A DNA stretch of 64,000 nucleotides from Cercis canadensis (taxonomy: Eukaryota; Streptophyta; Magnoliopsida; Fabales; Fabaceae), in assembly GCA_003255065.1 (NCBI GenBank), contig QAOA01002999.1, positions 124,001 to 188,000 on the forward strand, given 5' to 3'. The notes beneath the pieces were generated by a model, which was given only the letters and a program-made list of their open reading frames with translations, did no database searches and was not told the DNA's origin. Of the stretch, positions 23,056 to 35,599 are shown piece by piece. How positions within the stretch are numbered: the stretch's first letter is position 1; every line of letters starts with the position of its first letter. Position numbers and translations under genes: made by a program.

Positions 23056-23938
23056 ATAGTTTATCTCTGACAACAAAAAAGAACAAAGCATATGAAGATT
23101 CAAACTTCAAACGTTGAAAAAATGAAGGAAATAATATAGATAACTGTATTTTAGGGTTCTTGAAAAAAGAAGAAAACTACTTTTCCTTTTTGCTAAATCA
23201 TTTCTTATTTCCTCTTTTAATATGATATTATGATATATGATCGATCTGGATAGGGAATTGATTTATCAGATTTCTTTACTTTTATCAAATTCTTATCCAT
23301 CATTGGTACTACATCTTAATTTTTATTTATAGTAATGAAGAAGATGATTGTGTGCAATTGCAATTTCATATAAGGATGTTTCCTCTCAAATTTTTTATCT
23401 TGATAGCTATACCATGATTTCATTTTATCTAAGTTAATTTAACGTTCTAGTAAAAAGTGTAGCCGATGATTTTATGAGCAACTATAGTATATTTGGACAC
23501 TTCTTTTATTTATTTTTTTTGCCAATTTTGAACACTAAAGTTAACTAGAGCTTCTAACTTCAAATCACTCTAGTTTTTTAACACCTGTTGATATATAAAA
23601 TAAATATTTTTATATCCACTAATGTGTACGTGTGTGCATCAACAATCAATTTGGAAAATTTTCTAGTGTTGAATTTCTTTTGAGAGAACCCAACAAACAA
23701 GCCAGAGATAGTCAAATATTTATTAGTCTTTTTTGCAATCAGACTTTTATTTAAAACACTAAATTATCGTTGGAATTTTAAAATGTTTTTATGAAAATAA
23801 AATTGTATTAAATAAAGGTTTAATATTCTTAATTTGGCATAATAGTCAAAATAGAGGTTGAGAGCCTTAAGGGCACAAAATTAAAGTAATTATGTAACCA
23901 TAAAGCAATGGAATAAATCCAATATAATGGCTCTTAAG
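23056..23938. other. AT-rich gene-free stretch
   Basis: No gene or repeat family recognised. Confidence 0.45.
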
Positions 23939-24483
23939 AAGCTAACAGGGACTTTTGACACAAATATTACAATGTACAAAATTAATTACCTAAATATAAC
24001 ACTTTTGAAAATATTTACACAAATATTACACTTCTAAAAAATTCAAAAAAAAAATAGTACATGTGAGCCCTACAGGACACGCCGTAGGTCTACCGTTGTG
24101 TCCCCACTGGATATGCCGTAGCTCACGTGGCATGTCCTACCTCTAATTGGTGTACATGCTTTTGTTTAAAACTTTGACCTTTTGACCTTTGGAAACAAAA
24201 AGAAAAAGGGAGGAAAGAGAAAAAGAAAGGAGAGAAAGAGGAAGGGGGGGGGGGGGGGNGAAAGGAGAGAGGGAGGACACGCCAGCTGAGCTGTGGCATG
24301 TTCAGTGGAGACACGTCATCTGGCCCACGGCGTGTCCTATAGAACCCACTTGTATTGATTGTTTTTTTTTTGTTTTTAAAATTTTTTAAAAGTGTAATAT
24401 TTGTGTAAATATTTTTAAAAGTGTTACATTTCAGTAATTAGTTTTGTACACTGTAATATTTGTGTCAAAAGGCCAAGCTAACA
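23939..24483. mobile_element. MULE-type MITE (GACACGCC-centre family), copy 2, exact 9-bp target duplication
   Basis: The body, 23948-24474, lies between exact direct repeats AAGCTAACA (23939-23947 and 24475-24483). The left end is GGGACTTTTGACACAAATAT; the right end, reversed, is GGCCTTTTGACACAAATATT. The inverted arms are about 115 bp. The centre is GC-rich with GGACACGCCGTAGG, GGCATGTCC, ACACGCCAGC and CACGGCGTGTCC. A purine tract with a G run and an N (24259) sits in the middle. No coding capacity. Confidence 0.88.
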
Positions 24484-26360
24484 GCCATATGCTTTTGTAA
24501 CCAATTTTATGGGTGATAAATGTGAGAAATAATTTGCTTTTAAGTGCATAACAACCAGTAACTTAAAGGACTTTTCTATAGTTATATGTATGTGTGTCTT
24601 ATGCATATAAGAGAGATGAAACTTCATGACATTTATTTATATTTTAAAATATTTTTATCCATTAAAATATATAAATTAATGGAGTCCCAATCAATTTTTA
24701 AATTTTATAAAATTTTAGGAGCAAAATCTAAATCATGAGAACTTTCAATTCAACAGTTGGATCCATAGAATTCACCTTCTAAAAAAAATTATTGAAAGGT
24801 GTAGACAAATCTTACTCCTAATATAAGTGTATATATATATATATATGTAATATTGGGCACATGTAAATCTTGGGTAAAGAAAGGTGTTGGAGAGTGAGTC
24901 ATGTCCTCTCCTCTGTGTAGGATTTGAAGGATAAACAATATGGCTAGCTATTGGACTGCTGTATTATGGAGGCAACACATCTAAAATCCATTGCACCTAT
25001 CGAAACACAATGAAAACACATGTGAAAGGTGTGAATTATCTTAAAAATAGCAAATAACCTGTGCTTGAGTCTAATGCCACACATTTAGTTTCATTTGATT
25101 TTTCTAACATCTAAATTTGTAGTTTGGCAAAACCAACTAATGATATCTAGGAAAAACCACTACTCTTGTTACAATAAAAGGATCAAAATGCCTTTGCTCA
25201 AGGTATATCTTCTCATCTAACTCACTTAAGACACTTAACTCATTTCACTCACTCAATCTCTCGACATTCTCCCTATATACCCGACTTGCTCTCTTCCTCC
25301 AAGAAGACAATGCTAACTTGAGCGTTGGAGGAGGCACTGGAGCTCTGGCTTTGACTTCCCTTGACCGTACTTCTCCTTCCTATGCAGATCCCTCAGATGC
25401 TGGTCATCAACACCAACAATTATTAAACAAAATCAGAAAAGATACGTGAAATTTCCTTTCATTATAAAAGGCCTAAACAACTTGTACCAAGTAGCATATA
25501 CATGCACATGATATGTTTTTGCACATCATTTAATGGTTCGCATCTGTTATATAGATCGCATTACTATCAGTGTGCACTTATTCCCTTGTTTTCTATTTAG
25601 ATAATTGGTTTCTTCTTTTCAGAAGTTGTTCCGCCTTTGTGAGACTTTTGGTTCCACAAAACAATAAGGGATTGAAGGCTTTTCATCAAGCACATGGGAT
25701 GCATCATGCAAATGTATTAGGAATGGGTTTCTACGATTGGGGAATAAGTGAAGCCAAGCAGAAACTGACGACTATTTCACGTGAAAACACTGGAAGCAGT
25801 TGCTTTGGTTTCGGGTTATTAAGGCTTATTCCCCTTGTCTCCATTCTCCATTCCATAACTCTTTACGGCTCTCTGCCTCTGACAAATCCTACCGCTTTAA
25901 TTATCCATATCCATGCCTTTATTCTTAATATTTTTTTTTTACAAAGAAATACAATGCAATAGGAAAAGTGAGGGAAATAAACTCTGAGATTAAATTCTTG
26001 ATATCAGACACCCAAATTTTTGCTAACGAAAATTAATTTAACTGATAAGAATCAAATTATTTCGCTTATAAGATTTAGGTTTAAATTCTACTGTAAACAG
26101 TCTTTCTTCAGTAAACAATTTGTAAGCTCTTGTTAAGACCTATAGCATATGTACTATAACCTTGAAATATGATATAGTCCTACTTCACCGTAAACTTTTT
26201 GCATACTAAAAAAAAAAAAAACACTCAAAATTCTAAGACCATCAGAAGTAGCATTGTAGATCGTTGGCTCCATTTCTTTCTTTCTTCCAATTATCAAACA
26301 GTGATCAAATAATAATCATAACATGGACATTAACTATTATTTTTCAAGGAAATTTGATAG
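24484..26360. other. Gene-free stretch
   Basis: A 130-codon open frame at 25570-25962 matches nothing recognised. Its middle (AFHQAHGMHHANVLGMG, near 25680) could be a decayed exon after an AG at about 25622, but there is no further support. The rest is AT-rich, with a short TA tract near 24830. Confidence 0.4.
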
Positions 26361-26369
26361 TAATATACT

Positions 26370-26720
26370 ATTTTATTTCATATTACTTCACATCACACCC
26401 AGCATATGATATTGATTAAAACTACTAAAGTTTGGATGACAATTCATATTAATTTACACTAGTATGAAATGTAAACTGAACTTTCTTGAGTTATGTTATT
26501 CATATACTAAAATTTCATATAATTTCATACTATACTTACTAATCACCTTATAATTTTATCTATACCTACTCAATTTTTTTTTTAAATAGTCCAAGTTCAA
26601 TTAATGCTCACTGTGATATAGAATGATATGAAATTACAGTGTGTATGTAACAACTTTCTTTTCTCAAAGGATATTTTACACTCTGGTTGGAGCAATGCTG
26701 GGTGTGAGATGTATCATGGA
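26370..26720. repeat. Possible degenerate MITE with inverted ends
   Basis: CACATCACACCCAGCAT (about 26390) is mirrored by ATGCTGGGTGTGAGATG (about 26697), and ATTTCATATTACTTC by GAATGATATGAAATTAC. The inner order of the matches is not clean, so this may be a rearranged element or two nested ones. Confidence 0.35.
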
Positions 26721-26887
26721 TCATAGTTGGCAGAGTTTATCTTGGATCATTTTAATTGAGGCCTCAAACTTAAGAGGGCTGCTGGGCTCCTAAGGGGAAA
26801 ATGTTCAAACTCGGTCTTGTTCTAATGCGGAGCAGATCTAATTGGGCCCGTAACATGCTTGCCTAACCTGATTTAGAAAGAGGACAA

Positions 26888-27454
26888 AAGAATATAGGTT
26901 TAATTGCAATTTTGGTCCCCTATTTTAACTACTTGAACGTTTTGGTCTCCCTTCTTTAAAAATGAACTATTGAGTCTCTCTATATTCATAAAATGTACAA
27001 TTTTAGTCCATTTATCTTTAAGTCAAAATTCCTAGGTTCATTTCAAGGTGTAAAATTCTTTGATTCATAATCTCACAGTTCAGATTGAAGGGCTACATCT
27101 TATGAACCTCCTAACTAAATTTTAGCTCGATCTAACGGTGAGACTCAGCCCAAAATACCAAAATTATAATTTTTCATCTAACCGTAAAATTTAGACTTTT
27201 TCACCGTTAGATCGAGCTGAAATTTAATTGGGAGATTCACAAGACGTAGCTCTTCAATCTGAAGGTGAGATTATAAATCAGAGAACTTTACACCTTGAAA
27301 TAACCCTAAGAATTTTGACTTAAAGATAAATAGACTAAACTTGTACATTTTATGAATATAGAGGGACTCAATAGTTCATTTTTAAAGAAGGGGGACCAAA
27401 ATGTTCAAGTGGTTAAAATAGGGGGACCAAAATTATAATTAAGCCAAGAATATA
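26888..27454. mobile_element. Foldback MULE-type MITE with exact 9-bp target duplication
   Basis: The body, 26897-27445 (549 bp), lies between exact AAGAATATA repeats (26888-26896 and 27446-27454). The two halves are inverted copies along almost their whole length: GGTTTAATTGCAATTTTGGT on the left, GGCTTAATTATAATTTTGGT reversed on the right. The match continues through TTGGTC, AATGAACTATTGAGTC, ATTCATAAAATGTACAA and TCGATCTAACGGTGA near the centre. A transcript across it would form a hairpin of about 250 base pairs. Confidence 0.9.
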
Positions 27455-28385
27455 AATAGAAGATTCAAACACAGATTTGAACCTACAGCAAAAAAATAAA
27501 TAAATAAAAAAGCCACAGATTTGAACCTTGGTATTCCAAATTTGTGAGAGGGAATTGTCGCCACTCAGTAAAGTTTGGTGTTCTAACCTTGGTGGTGGCG
27601 GGCGGCGGTGACAAGGGTGGTTGGTAATAGTTGGTGGCAATGGGCGGTGGTTGGCGGTACCGGTGATCACCACCCAACATTTCACATTCTTCCAAAATTT
27701 TCACTTCTTTAAGCGAAAATGTTTTGGTGAGATAAAGGCTAACATCTATTTCTTAAAATTTTATATTCGCATGCATAAATTTTTAACTTTTATACCAAAC
27801 ATGAAAAAGAAATATTCGAGACCTCACTTTCCAATGAATGTCAAAATCGAAACACTATCTAATATACGAGAACCGTAAGGCCAATGGTGAGCTGTATTTT
27901 TTATTAGGAAAAAGAAAAAGAAAACGAAGTCGGCCAAAATAAGAATGGGAAAAGATCTATTTGGAATCCATTTATGCTAAACCTACGGTCTTTGCCTGCA
28001 CTCCTTTGTTGGGAAAAAAGAAGAAAGCCATGCAAAAGTTCGTTGGAGCTTCCATGAATTGAACTAATTATTATGTTTACCTTCAACAAGAAGATGATCA
28101 GTACATCCGAGTGAGAGAAGAGATTGAAAGTCTATAGTTCAAAATTAGGCATACTGCAGAGTTCGAAAATGAAATGAAAATTATAACTCCTGTTTTAATA
28201 GAACAATTAAGCATGTTTGGGAAAGCTTTTAAATCCCTACAACAGCTTTTGAAGAGCCAAACTCAATTTTATTACCATTGGCAACATGTTTGGGTAAAAC
28301 AATATAATAGCTATTTATGTTTCTCAATGTATATTAACACTTTTTACACATGAGCTAAAAAATAAAGCTTATGATTATCACTAAC
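27455..28385. other. Gene-free stretch
   Basis: GGTGGTGG-type low-complexity DNA at 27588-27660 gives meaningless Pro/His-rich frames on the reverse strand. No gene is supported. Confidence 0.45.
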
Positions 28386-28535
28386 AAGGTGTTGGCTTAG
28401 TAAAAGTAGGCTGAGCTCCAAAGCGTTTTAGGCCAAAGGTCTTGAGTTTGAATATTTAGAATCATATTTGTTGAAAGGATTTTACTAGTTACTATTCTTG
28501 TCTTGAGCAGCTTGTGTGTGTGTTTACTAATTTAC
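28386..28535 (+). repeat. tRNA-derived SINE candidate
   Basis: TGTTGGCTTAGTAAAAG (about 28390) resembles a polymerase III A box, and GGTCTTGAGTTTGAATA (about 28438) resembles a B box at the usual spacing. A tail of TGTGTGTGTGTTTAC follows. This is the normal layout of plant tRNA-related SINEs. No target duplication was found. Confidence 0.45.
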
Positions 28536-30980
28536 CCTCAAATTATTATTATCTAACTAATAATATTTAAAATTACGTCATACACTTTTTGGTAATTTCC
28601 TTTTCTTTTGGTATATGATAGCATAGAGGCTTGAATCCTTGGCTTACTGTACATTGCTAAAACTTTGGCTAGGCTGGCAATAGATCAAACTACACAATTC
28701 CCGAGCTGAGATTTGACTCACTAATTGGTTTTTGGTATTTTTGATTATGAGTATGGATTTAAACATGAAATCAACAAGCTTTGAGGATGACCTCAGTATC
28801 ACTTAGTTGCAGGCTGTTTGATACTCACTAATTGTTTCAATAAACTATCACATAAACCAAATGAATAGAGGTTGAGCCAAAAATTTTGGCTCATTTTAAT
28901 TAATGAGTTGAGCTTGAGCCATATAGGTTTGCAGTTGGATTATTGACCTCCTATATATTTTTTGGTGAACAAATAAAAAAGAGTTAGTAGTAAGAAAGTA
29001 AGAATAAACGAGGTAGAAAAAAGGGAATAGAATTGAATTCCTTCCTATCCTTGCAACAAAGCAAACAACAAAAAATAAAACAGAGAAAGAATGAAGACTA
29101 ACGCCTTCCAAAAAAGATGGCCTTCATACATTATTGAAATTTAATGGCTATTCAAGCATTTAACTTTAGGTTATAAGAATTAAATTCTCCTTAAAAGCAA
29201 AGCAAATAACCGTATATAGATTAACTTCTCAAATTTGGAGTCTATATGGAAAATTGATGACTAAAAAGTGGCTACAATTAAAATCATGTGAAGGTCATCA
29301 CTTGTAGGTTCAGGGCTAGTTAAGTAGTTTTTTTTTAAGGGTCAAAAAAGTGTTTTGGAGGTTCTTTTGGGTGGACCTATGTCTGCCTCATCGTAAGATC
29401 TTAGGCATGTTATTGGTGTTCTACCCAATAGTATTAAAAAAACATATCCTTATTTTCATTTTCTATTACCAAAAAGGATTTATACTTCTTGTATACTTCT
29501 AAAGAACATACCGACAACAATACCATGAGAACTATAGGTAATAATCAAATTAAATGATTAAAAAGAAACCCCACAACAAGAAGCTAGACACTAGACTTTG
29601 AATCGAGTCATGAAAAATTCTAGAACTTTATAAGCAGTTGTCATTAACTAATTAGTCAAAGGATGCCAATTATTTAGTTGATACTTTTTCCAGGCGTAAT
29701 ATCAAGAGTCCTTAAATCATGAACATCACTTTCATCAAATAGGAGTGTAAAAAAATGTAAGATTTTTTTTTGGGTTTCAACAATCAATGTATTTTTGAGC
29801 TAGTTTCTATATGTGTCCAGACTAAGTCCTTCTAAGAATGATCTTAATTATTAGAATAATTATATATACATAATTTTTATATTCATAATTGTGTGCACGA
29901 TTGCATTATTTAAGTTCAGATAGTCTTATTTAAAAACTTTCATGTCAAACCATATAATAACACATAGCACAAAACCACATAAGTAATTTGTACATATTTA
30001 TGCACTTAAAATTTGTGTACTTAACATATTCTAATTCTTAAGTACGACGTGAAGAGTTCACAAAGAAAGACTTGAAAAAAGTATACAAAAGAAAGAGTAA
30101 ATAGCTGAAACATGACACGATAATTCATATAGTCGAATTGGCAAACTCTTATAAAGGCTTCTAATTGAATTCCATCTTCAAACTTCAAAGATAGAAAAAG
30201 GACTATTATAAAAGGTATGCCTCCTATTGTGTAAAACAAATATATATATATATATAAAATAAAACAATATGGTTTTTTTGTTGTTGAAAAAAATGCAATA
30301 TGTTTGATTAAACAATGATCATTAAGACAGAAACTTAACCATTATCCAGGCAATTAAACCATAGCTTAGGATTCCCCAAATTTCCTCTTCCTAATAATTG
30401 TAATTTAATTATTTTAAAATGACCCTAATTTTTCTTTTAAAATTTAAAGTGTTTTGAAATACGGTATTCAAAATTTTCCTCCCCCTTTTTTTCTTCAACC
30501 TATTTTTATAATTATTTTCTAAATTATTTCTTTAAGGTGAAGTTTGATAAAAAAAAAATTACCCTCATGGTAAAAAATCGTTCTCTTTTTGTTCTTATGC
30601 TTTTACTTTTTTAACCCTAAAAATTTGAATTCTATGCAGTTCCAAATATTATATCCTGATTTTGAAAAAAAAAATGATTGATATTAATTATTTTTTTGGT
30701 AATAATAATAATAATAATAATTGTTAATAACGAATCCACTAATCCCTCCCCACTCCCTACATGTTGTCTGTGTGAGGAAGTTCAGGAGTTACAGCATTAT
30801 TAAATCCTAGCCGTTGGATTCTCCCCAGATCAATGGCTATAAGCCATATAGCATAATGCAGAGCTTGGAATAAGCTTCTTTGTCCTCCTGTTATAGGTTT
30901 TTCTCGCACAAAAGCCCGCTACGCTTTCCCATAAACCAAGCCTTTTCTCTATTGCTTTCAGTCTTCTTCAAGATCCTTCC
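28536..30980. other. Gene-free stretch upstream of the MYB gene
   Basis: No gene recognised to about 30700. The last 200-250 bases (30740-30980) become pyrimidine-rich and contain CTTTCCCATAAACCAAGCC and TTCTCTATTGCTTTCAGTC, which suits the proximal promoter and leader of the MYB gene. No clear TATA box was found. Confidence 0.45.
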
Positions 30981-33552
30981 ATGGAAGCAAGAAGAGAAGG
31001 GGTAGGAGAAGGTGATGCGGGTCCAGTTTATCGGTATGGACATATTTTAAAGGCAAACCCTTCCATGCATAGGCCAGGTCCACCATTGGCAGCCATAGAC
31101 AGGTTCTTATGGGGCCAACAGAGCCAATTCTCTCAGCAACAAACACAAAACATTGCAACGAACAATGGTGCTAGGGTTCCGGCTGCCGGGTTCCGTGGCT
31201 TTACGTGTTCCGGTGGTGCAACCTTGAGGTTTATGTGGCCCAATTCTACTCAAGAAGCAAGTTTCATTGATGAAGAGGCTTTCAATTGGAGACACTCACA
31301 AACCCCCACGTTGTGCCGGAAAGAAGACATGGAAGATTTAGTGAAGAACGCAAAAGGGGTAGGAAGGAGAAATAAGAAGGGTTCTTCTGTGACTTTGATA
31401 AAAGGAAACTGGACTGAGGAAGAAGACAGGTAGAAAAAGAAGACCTTTTTTATTTTTTACTTTTTTTTCTATATATTTTGTTCTTTAATTTGTTTCTTTT
31501 TTGATTTGATTTGCACTTAACTTTGAGATGGTTTTTGATGTGTGGAAAGGAAATTGGTAAGACTTGTGAAGCAATATGGTGTAAGAAAATGGGCAGTAAT
31601 AGCTGAGAATTTGGTTGGAAGAGCTGGCAAGCAGTGTAGAGAGAGATGGCATAATCATTTGCGGCCTGATATCAAGGTTTGTTTTCTGTGAATATTCATC
31701 AATGGGGTGGGGTTTGATGCAAATTTCTTTTTTATTTTCTGTTCTTGTTTGTGTCTGCTTAGAAACCCTAGGGATTGCTTAAAGAGTTTAGAATTTCTTA
31801 ATTTCAATGAGTTTCATTAATGCATATCTCAAATTGTGCTAAAATATTTTGCTAGATTCCTAAGCATTAGAATTTCTTCCATGATTACCATATTTTGGTT
31901 GAAATCAATGATCTTTCTAGATGTAGTTGTTGATCTATCTATGGTATCTTGATCATAATCTACAGATCTTCTTTATATATGAATCTTCTCTTAATCACTG
32001 ACAAGTAAATTTGGTAAGTAAAAGTTGGCATTGACTTTACATAAAATTGATTATTCATATTTTTAAATAAAAAATTATTCATATGTTCCCTATTTTTGCC
32101 CGGCAGATTTGCTTATCTCACAATTTCTCGTTCGCCTTCTTTAATAATTTCTTAATATTCTTATAATTTTTTTTTTTTTTATCTGTATGCTTTCTTTTTA
32201 TTCACTAAAGTAGTCTAATTTTTTTTGTTCTTCTAATAAGATTTCCTTCTAATATTCATATTTTAAATTTAAATAATTTCTTAAATTCAGGTTATTTTAA
32301 ATTTAAATAATTTATTTTGTTCACTAAAATAATCTAATATTTTTATTCTCCTGATAAGATTTCCTTCTAATATTTGCTTGGGTATCGTTTTACATGCGAA
32401 AAATCTACACCATCGAGATATTCTGAATAATTAATTTATTTGATACCAAATACTTACTATGTATAAGCATCTGCTAGCGTTTCTTAATTATTTAATCTCT
32501 TCATCATAGTACACAATGTATTGCATAGGATTTTCAGACCATTGGACACAATATGTTACACAATGTCTTCTTCATATTGCTATTTTATAGAAATTTCATT
32601 AATGGTAGCTGTTTGTAAATTCCAATTAGAAATAATAATACACAAACACACTATGATTTTCCTTGGCAAATTTCAGAAAGATAACTGGAGTGAAGAAGAA
32701 GAGAAAATATTAGTGGAAACTCATGCCAAAGTTGGAAATCGTTGGGCCGAAATCGCTAAGCACATTCCTGGAAGGACAGAAAATGCTATAAAAAATCATT
32801 GGAATGCCACCAAAAGAAGGCAGAATTCAAAAAGAAAGAACAAGAAGGCAGAAAACTCAGATAAAAAGCCACAGTCTTGTATTCTTCAAGATTATATTAG
32901 AAGCAAGATTCTTAGTGACATTTCATTAAACCCTACCCAAAGCACTACCACTACTACTACCACTGCTACCTCTGCCACTACACCTTCTAGCTCCACAGTA
33001 ATCTCTGAGGACCCAGCAAACCAATTGAACCTTATGCTCTCGGAACCCTCAGAATCTGTTACTAATGAAAATTCACCACAACTATTAGCTGAACCATATG
33101 TTGATGAACTTCTCTTCATGCAACAATTTTTCGCGGAGACTCAGAATCAGCAGCCTCCAATTGAAACTGTTAAGCACTCCAATGACTCTGAAACCTCCTT
33201 CTCTTTGGATTTTTGTGATCCATATGGGGATCAAGTACTCACTGATGTTACTAATTGTGGATTTGGCTTTTCCAATCCAAACCCTGATAAGAACATGAAC
33301 ATAGAAGAGAATCTCTTTGCTAAAGAGACTTCCACTCCCACTAAACACTTTCAATCTGATCTCTATCTTTCTCACTTGTTGAATGGAGCTCCCAATTCAT
33401 CACCTTGCTGTGACTATGGATACCAAAAACTGAACATGGATTTGCTGAAGCCGGGGAATCATGCTTATTTTTCAGAAGGAAAGAGAGAGATGGATTTGCT
33501 AGAGTTTGTTTCTTCTTCTCAATTGTCTCCCAGCAGCAACAGTAGCTTCTGA
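30981..33552 (+). CDS. R2R3-MYB transcription factor, MYB64/MYB119-like
   Basis: Exons 30981-31429, 31550-31676 and 32677-33552 (all GT-AG) join to 483 residues. R2 (141-192) starts [10 protein letters not shown] and has [18 protein letters not shown] and [14 protein letters not shown]3 (193-240) starts [10 protein letters not shown] and has [20 protein letters not shown] and HWNATKRR. The Trp spacing is normal, with no substitution of the first R3 Trp. A basic tail (KRKNKK) and the motif ILQDYIRSK (about 261-269) follow, then a Thr run. This architecture, with a long N-terminal region before R2, is that of the MYB98/MYB64/MYB119/MYB118 clade; the ILQDYI-like motif points to MYB64/MYB119. In Arabidopsis those two act in female gametophyte cellularisation. 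Nuclear DNA-binding function is inferred. The first intron falls after EEDR, as usual for the family. No break was seen. Confidence 0.9.
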
Positions 33553-35599
33553 ATTCTAAATGTGATTGTTTTTGTTTTAGTGCAATTGGCTTCTAAATTT
33601 GATTTGTTGGGTTTTATTCTAGCTAGTGGGCATTTAGGAACTATGCTATTTCTATTAGGGTAATGGGTTACCTTGGTGAGAAGGGAAAATTGATATCTGT
33701 TTGGCAAGACTGAGATTCATGAAAAGGATCTTAGGCTATCTGATTTCTAATGATGTTAAACAGCATTGGTTATGCTGTAGGATTTAGTGGTTTGAATGCG
33801 TTTCTAGGTCTTGTAGTTAATTGGAAATTATACTAATGGATTGTGAAGAATGCATTAGATTTTTTTTTCTTTTTATTGTCTGGACTGTTTTTACTCTTGT
33901 TCTTACATCTCTTTGTTGGTATTTCTTTTTCTGGTTATTGCAGTTGGTTGGAATTAACGATGGGCTTGTGTTCTCTCTCTCCCTCTCTGTGTTTTGGCCT
34001 GGAGATGGGTTTGAGTTCTGAAACAGGCATTCCATGTTTCTGTATTTGTATTTTAATTTTAATTTACTTCATATTATTCTCGCTTTTTTTTTGTATTTTA
34101 ATTCGAGATTATGCGACAAACAAAATCTCTCTATATTAAATGTATTATAGTGTTATATTAAAATCACATAATTGTATTCGCGCCTTAATATTGATTTCTA
34201 TGACCACATCTATCTACAATCTTTCCTCCAGAAGAAAGCCTATACCAAAGAAAGGTATAGCAACCATCATCAATATCTACTTTTAAAATATTTTTTTAGC
34301 AAAAATCACAATGTTTAAGAATTTGTCTCCAACTCCAAGAACAAAAATGATGCTTCTACTCTAGTGAAGCAATTAGAAACAAATCTTATAAAGTATTGTT
34401 AAGAAAATATCCTTAAAATATATATAAAAAAGGAACTTGTAATATATTTGTAGCATGTAAAAATGTATAATTGACTAGTATATTGCACATGTTAGATGAG
34501 TCAAATCATATACCAAGTCCTAGTACCAGCAATCCAGCTTGTTTACATACTCAAGGACAAGCTGCTAGTGCTAGTTACAGTCTAGCAGTGAAGGTTTTAG
34601 ATAGTTTCAGGAGGTTAATGCTTCAAATCTATGTGTCATCGTAAAAAAAAAAAAAAATACTCAACAAGAGCAAGATAGAAATAATGATGAAATAAGCACA
34701 AACAGGGGACACAATTAATTAGTGATTTATTGATTACTGAATGAAGATAAATAAAAATACTAATATTCAACGCGATATGCATTCACATACCCAACTTCCA
34801 ACTCCATGCACATCACCATCGAAGAGAAACATATATGAAATGACAACGACGGCACTAATTTTAGCACCATTGATAGTGATGCATTAATTAGCTCCATCAC
34901 ATCAACTCGGAAATAAAAAATGAATTAGAACCACTCAAACTTCAAAATGGGTGATGATTAGTAAAGTTACCTAGAAATTTGAAGCAATGTGGTTGTCAAA
35001 GTGCGGCAGCCAGAGTCAATGATGGAATAAAGCGTCCAATTCTCTATAGGGAGACTCTGTCTGAGTCCGCAGAGAAACTCTTTGAGATCATATTTAAATT
35101 TGCGAAGTCTTAGATAAATTTATAATTTTGTAACAATATAGGGATATATAGTCCATTCTAAAAATTATAAACCAAATCAATTCAATTCTGATCAAATCCT
35201 ACTACATTTGCTAGGATTTACAAATAAGAAAATATAATAGGAAGTGTGATTTGCAAATAAACTTAATTCTTGACAAAAATTGTTCCAAACTAACTAACCT
35301 ATAGAATTCATTAACAAATGAGTTTAATCCTAAAATATAAGTGTTTTCATTATGTTTTGAAGACTGATTTTACAGTTTAAACCCGATATTTTCTAGTCCT
35401 TGAAGGAAATCTAGTCCAAACTAATTGTATGCGCGCCATTAATATTGATTTCTGAGATATATATGAAGTAAAAAAAAAAAATTTGGGTACATAAGAGAAG
35501 AAAGAGAAAAAAAAAAAAAAACTACTTCCTAATTAAAGGAACTGAAGAGACGTCAGCAACCAGGGCTAGATTCAGCATGCTTTGAGGATCAGCAAGAGA
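33553..35599. other. MYB 3' region and gene-free stretch
   Basis: No further gene. The MYB 3' untranslated region probably runs several hundred bases into here. A 29-30 base direct repeat (ATTGTATTCGCGCCTTAATA at 34171, ATTGTATGCGCGCCATTAAT at 35424) brackets about 1.25 kb. A possible worn SINE lies at 34545-34670 (GGTTAATGCTTCAAATCT near a poly-A tail). Confidence 0.45.

Noticed and set aside
24189-24389. An Arg/Glu-rich protein or its reverse-strand partner
   Set aside because: It is the translation of a purine tract with a G run and an N inside a MITE.
25570-25962. A 130-residue gene
   Set aside because: No recognisable domain, no clear promoter, and part of the frame looks like intron sequence. 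Kept only as a note in the gene-free stretch.
27413-27704. Pro/His-rich reverse-strand frames
   Set aside because: They come from GGTGGTGG-type low-complexity DNA and the edge of the foldback MITE.
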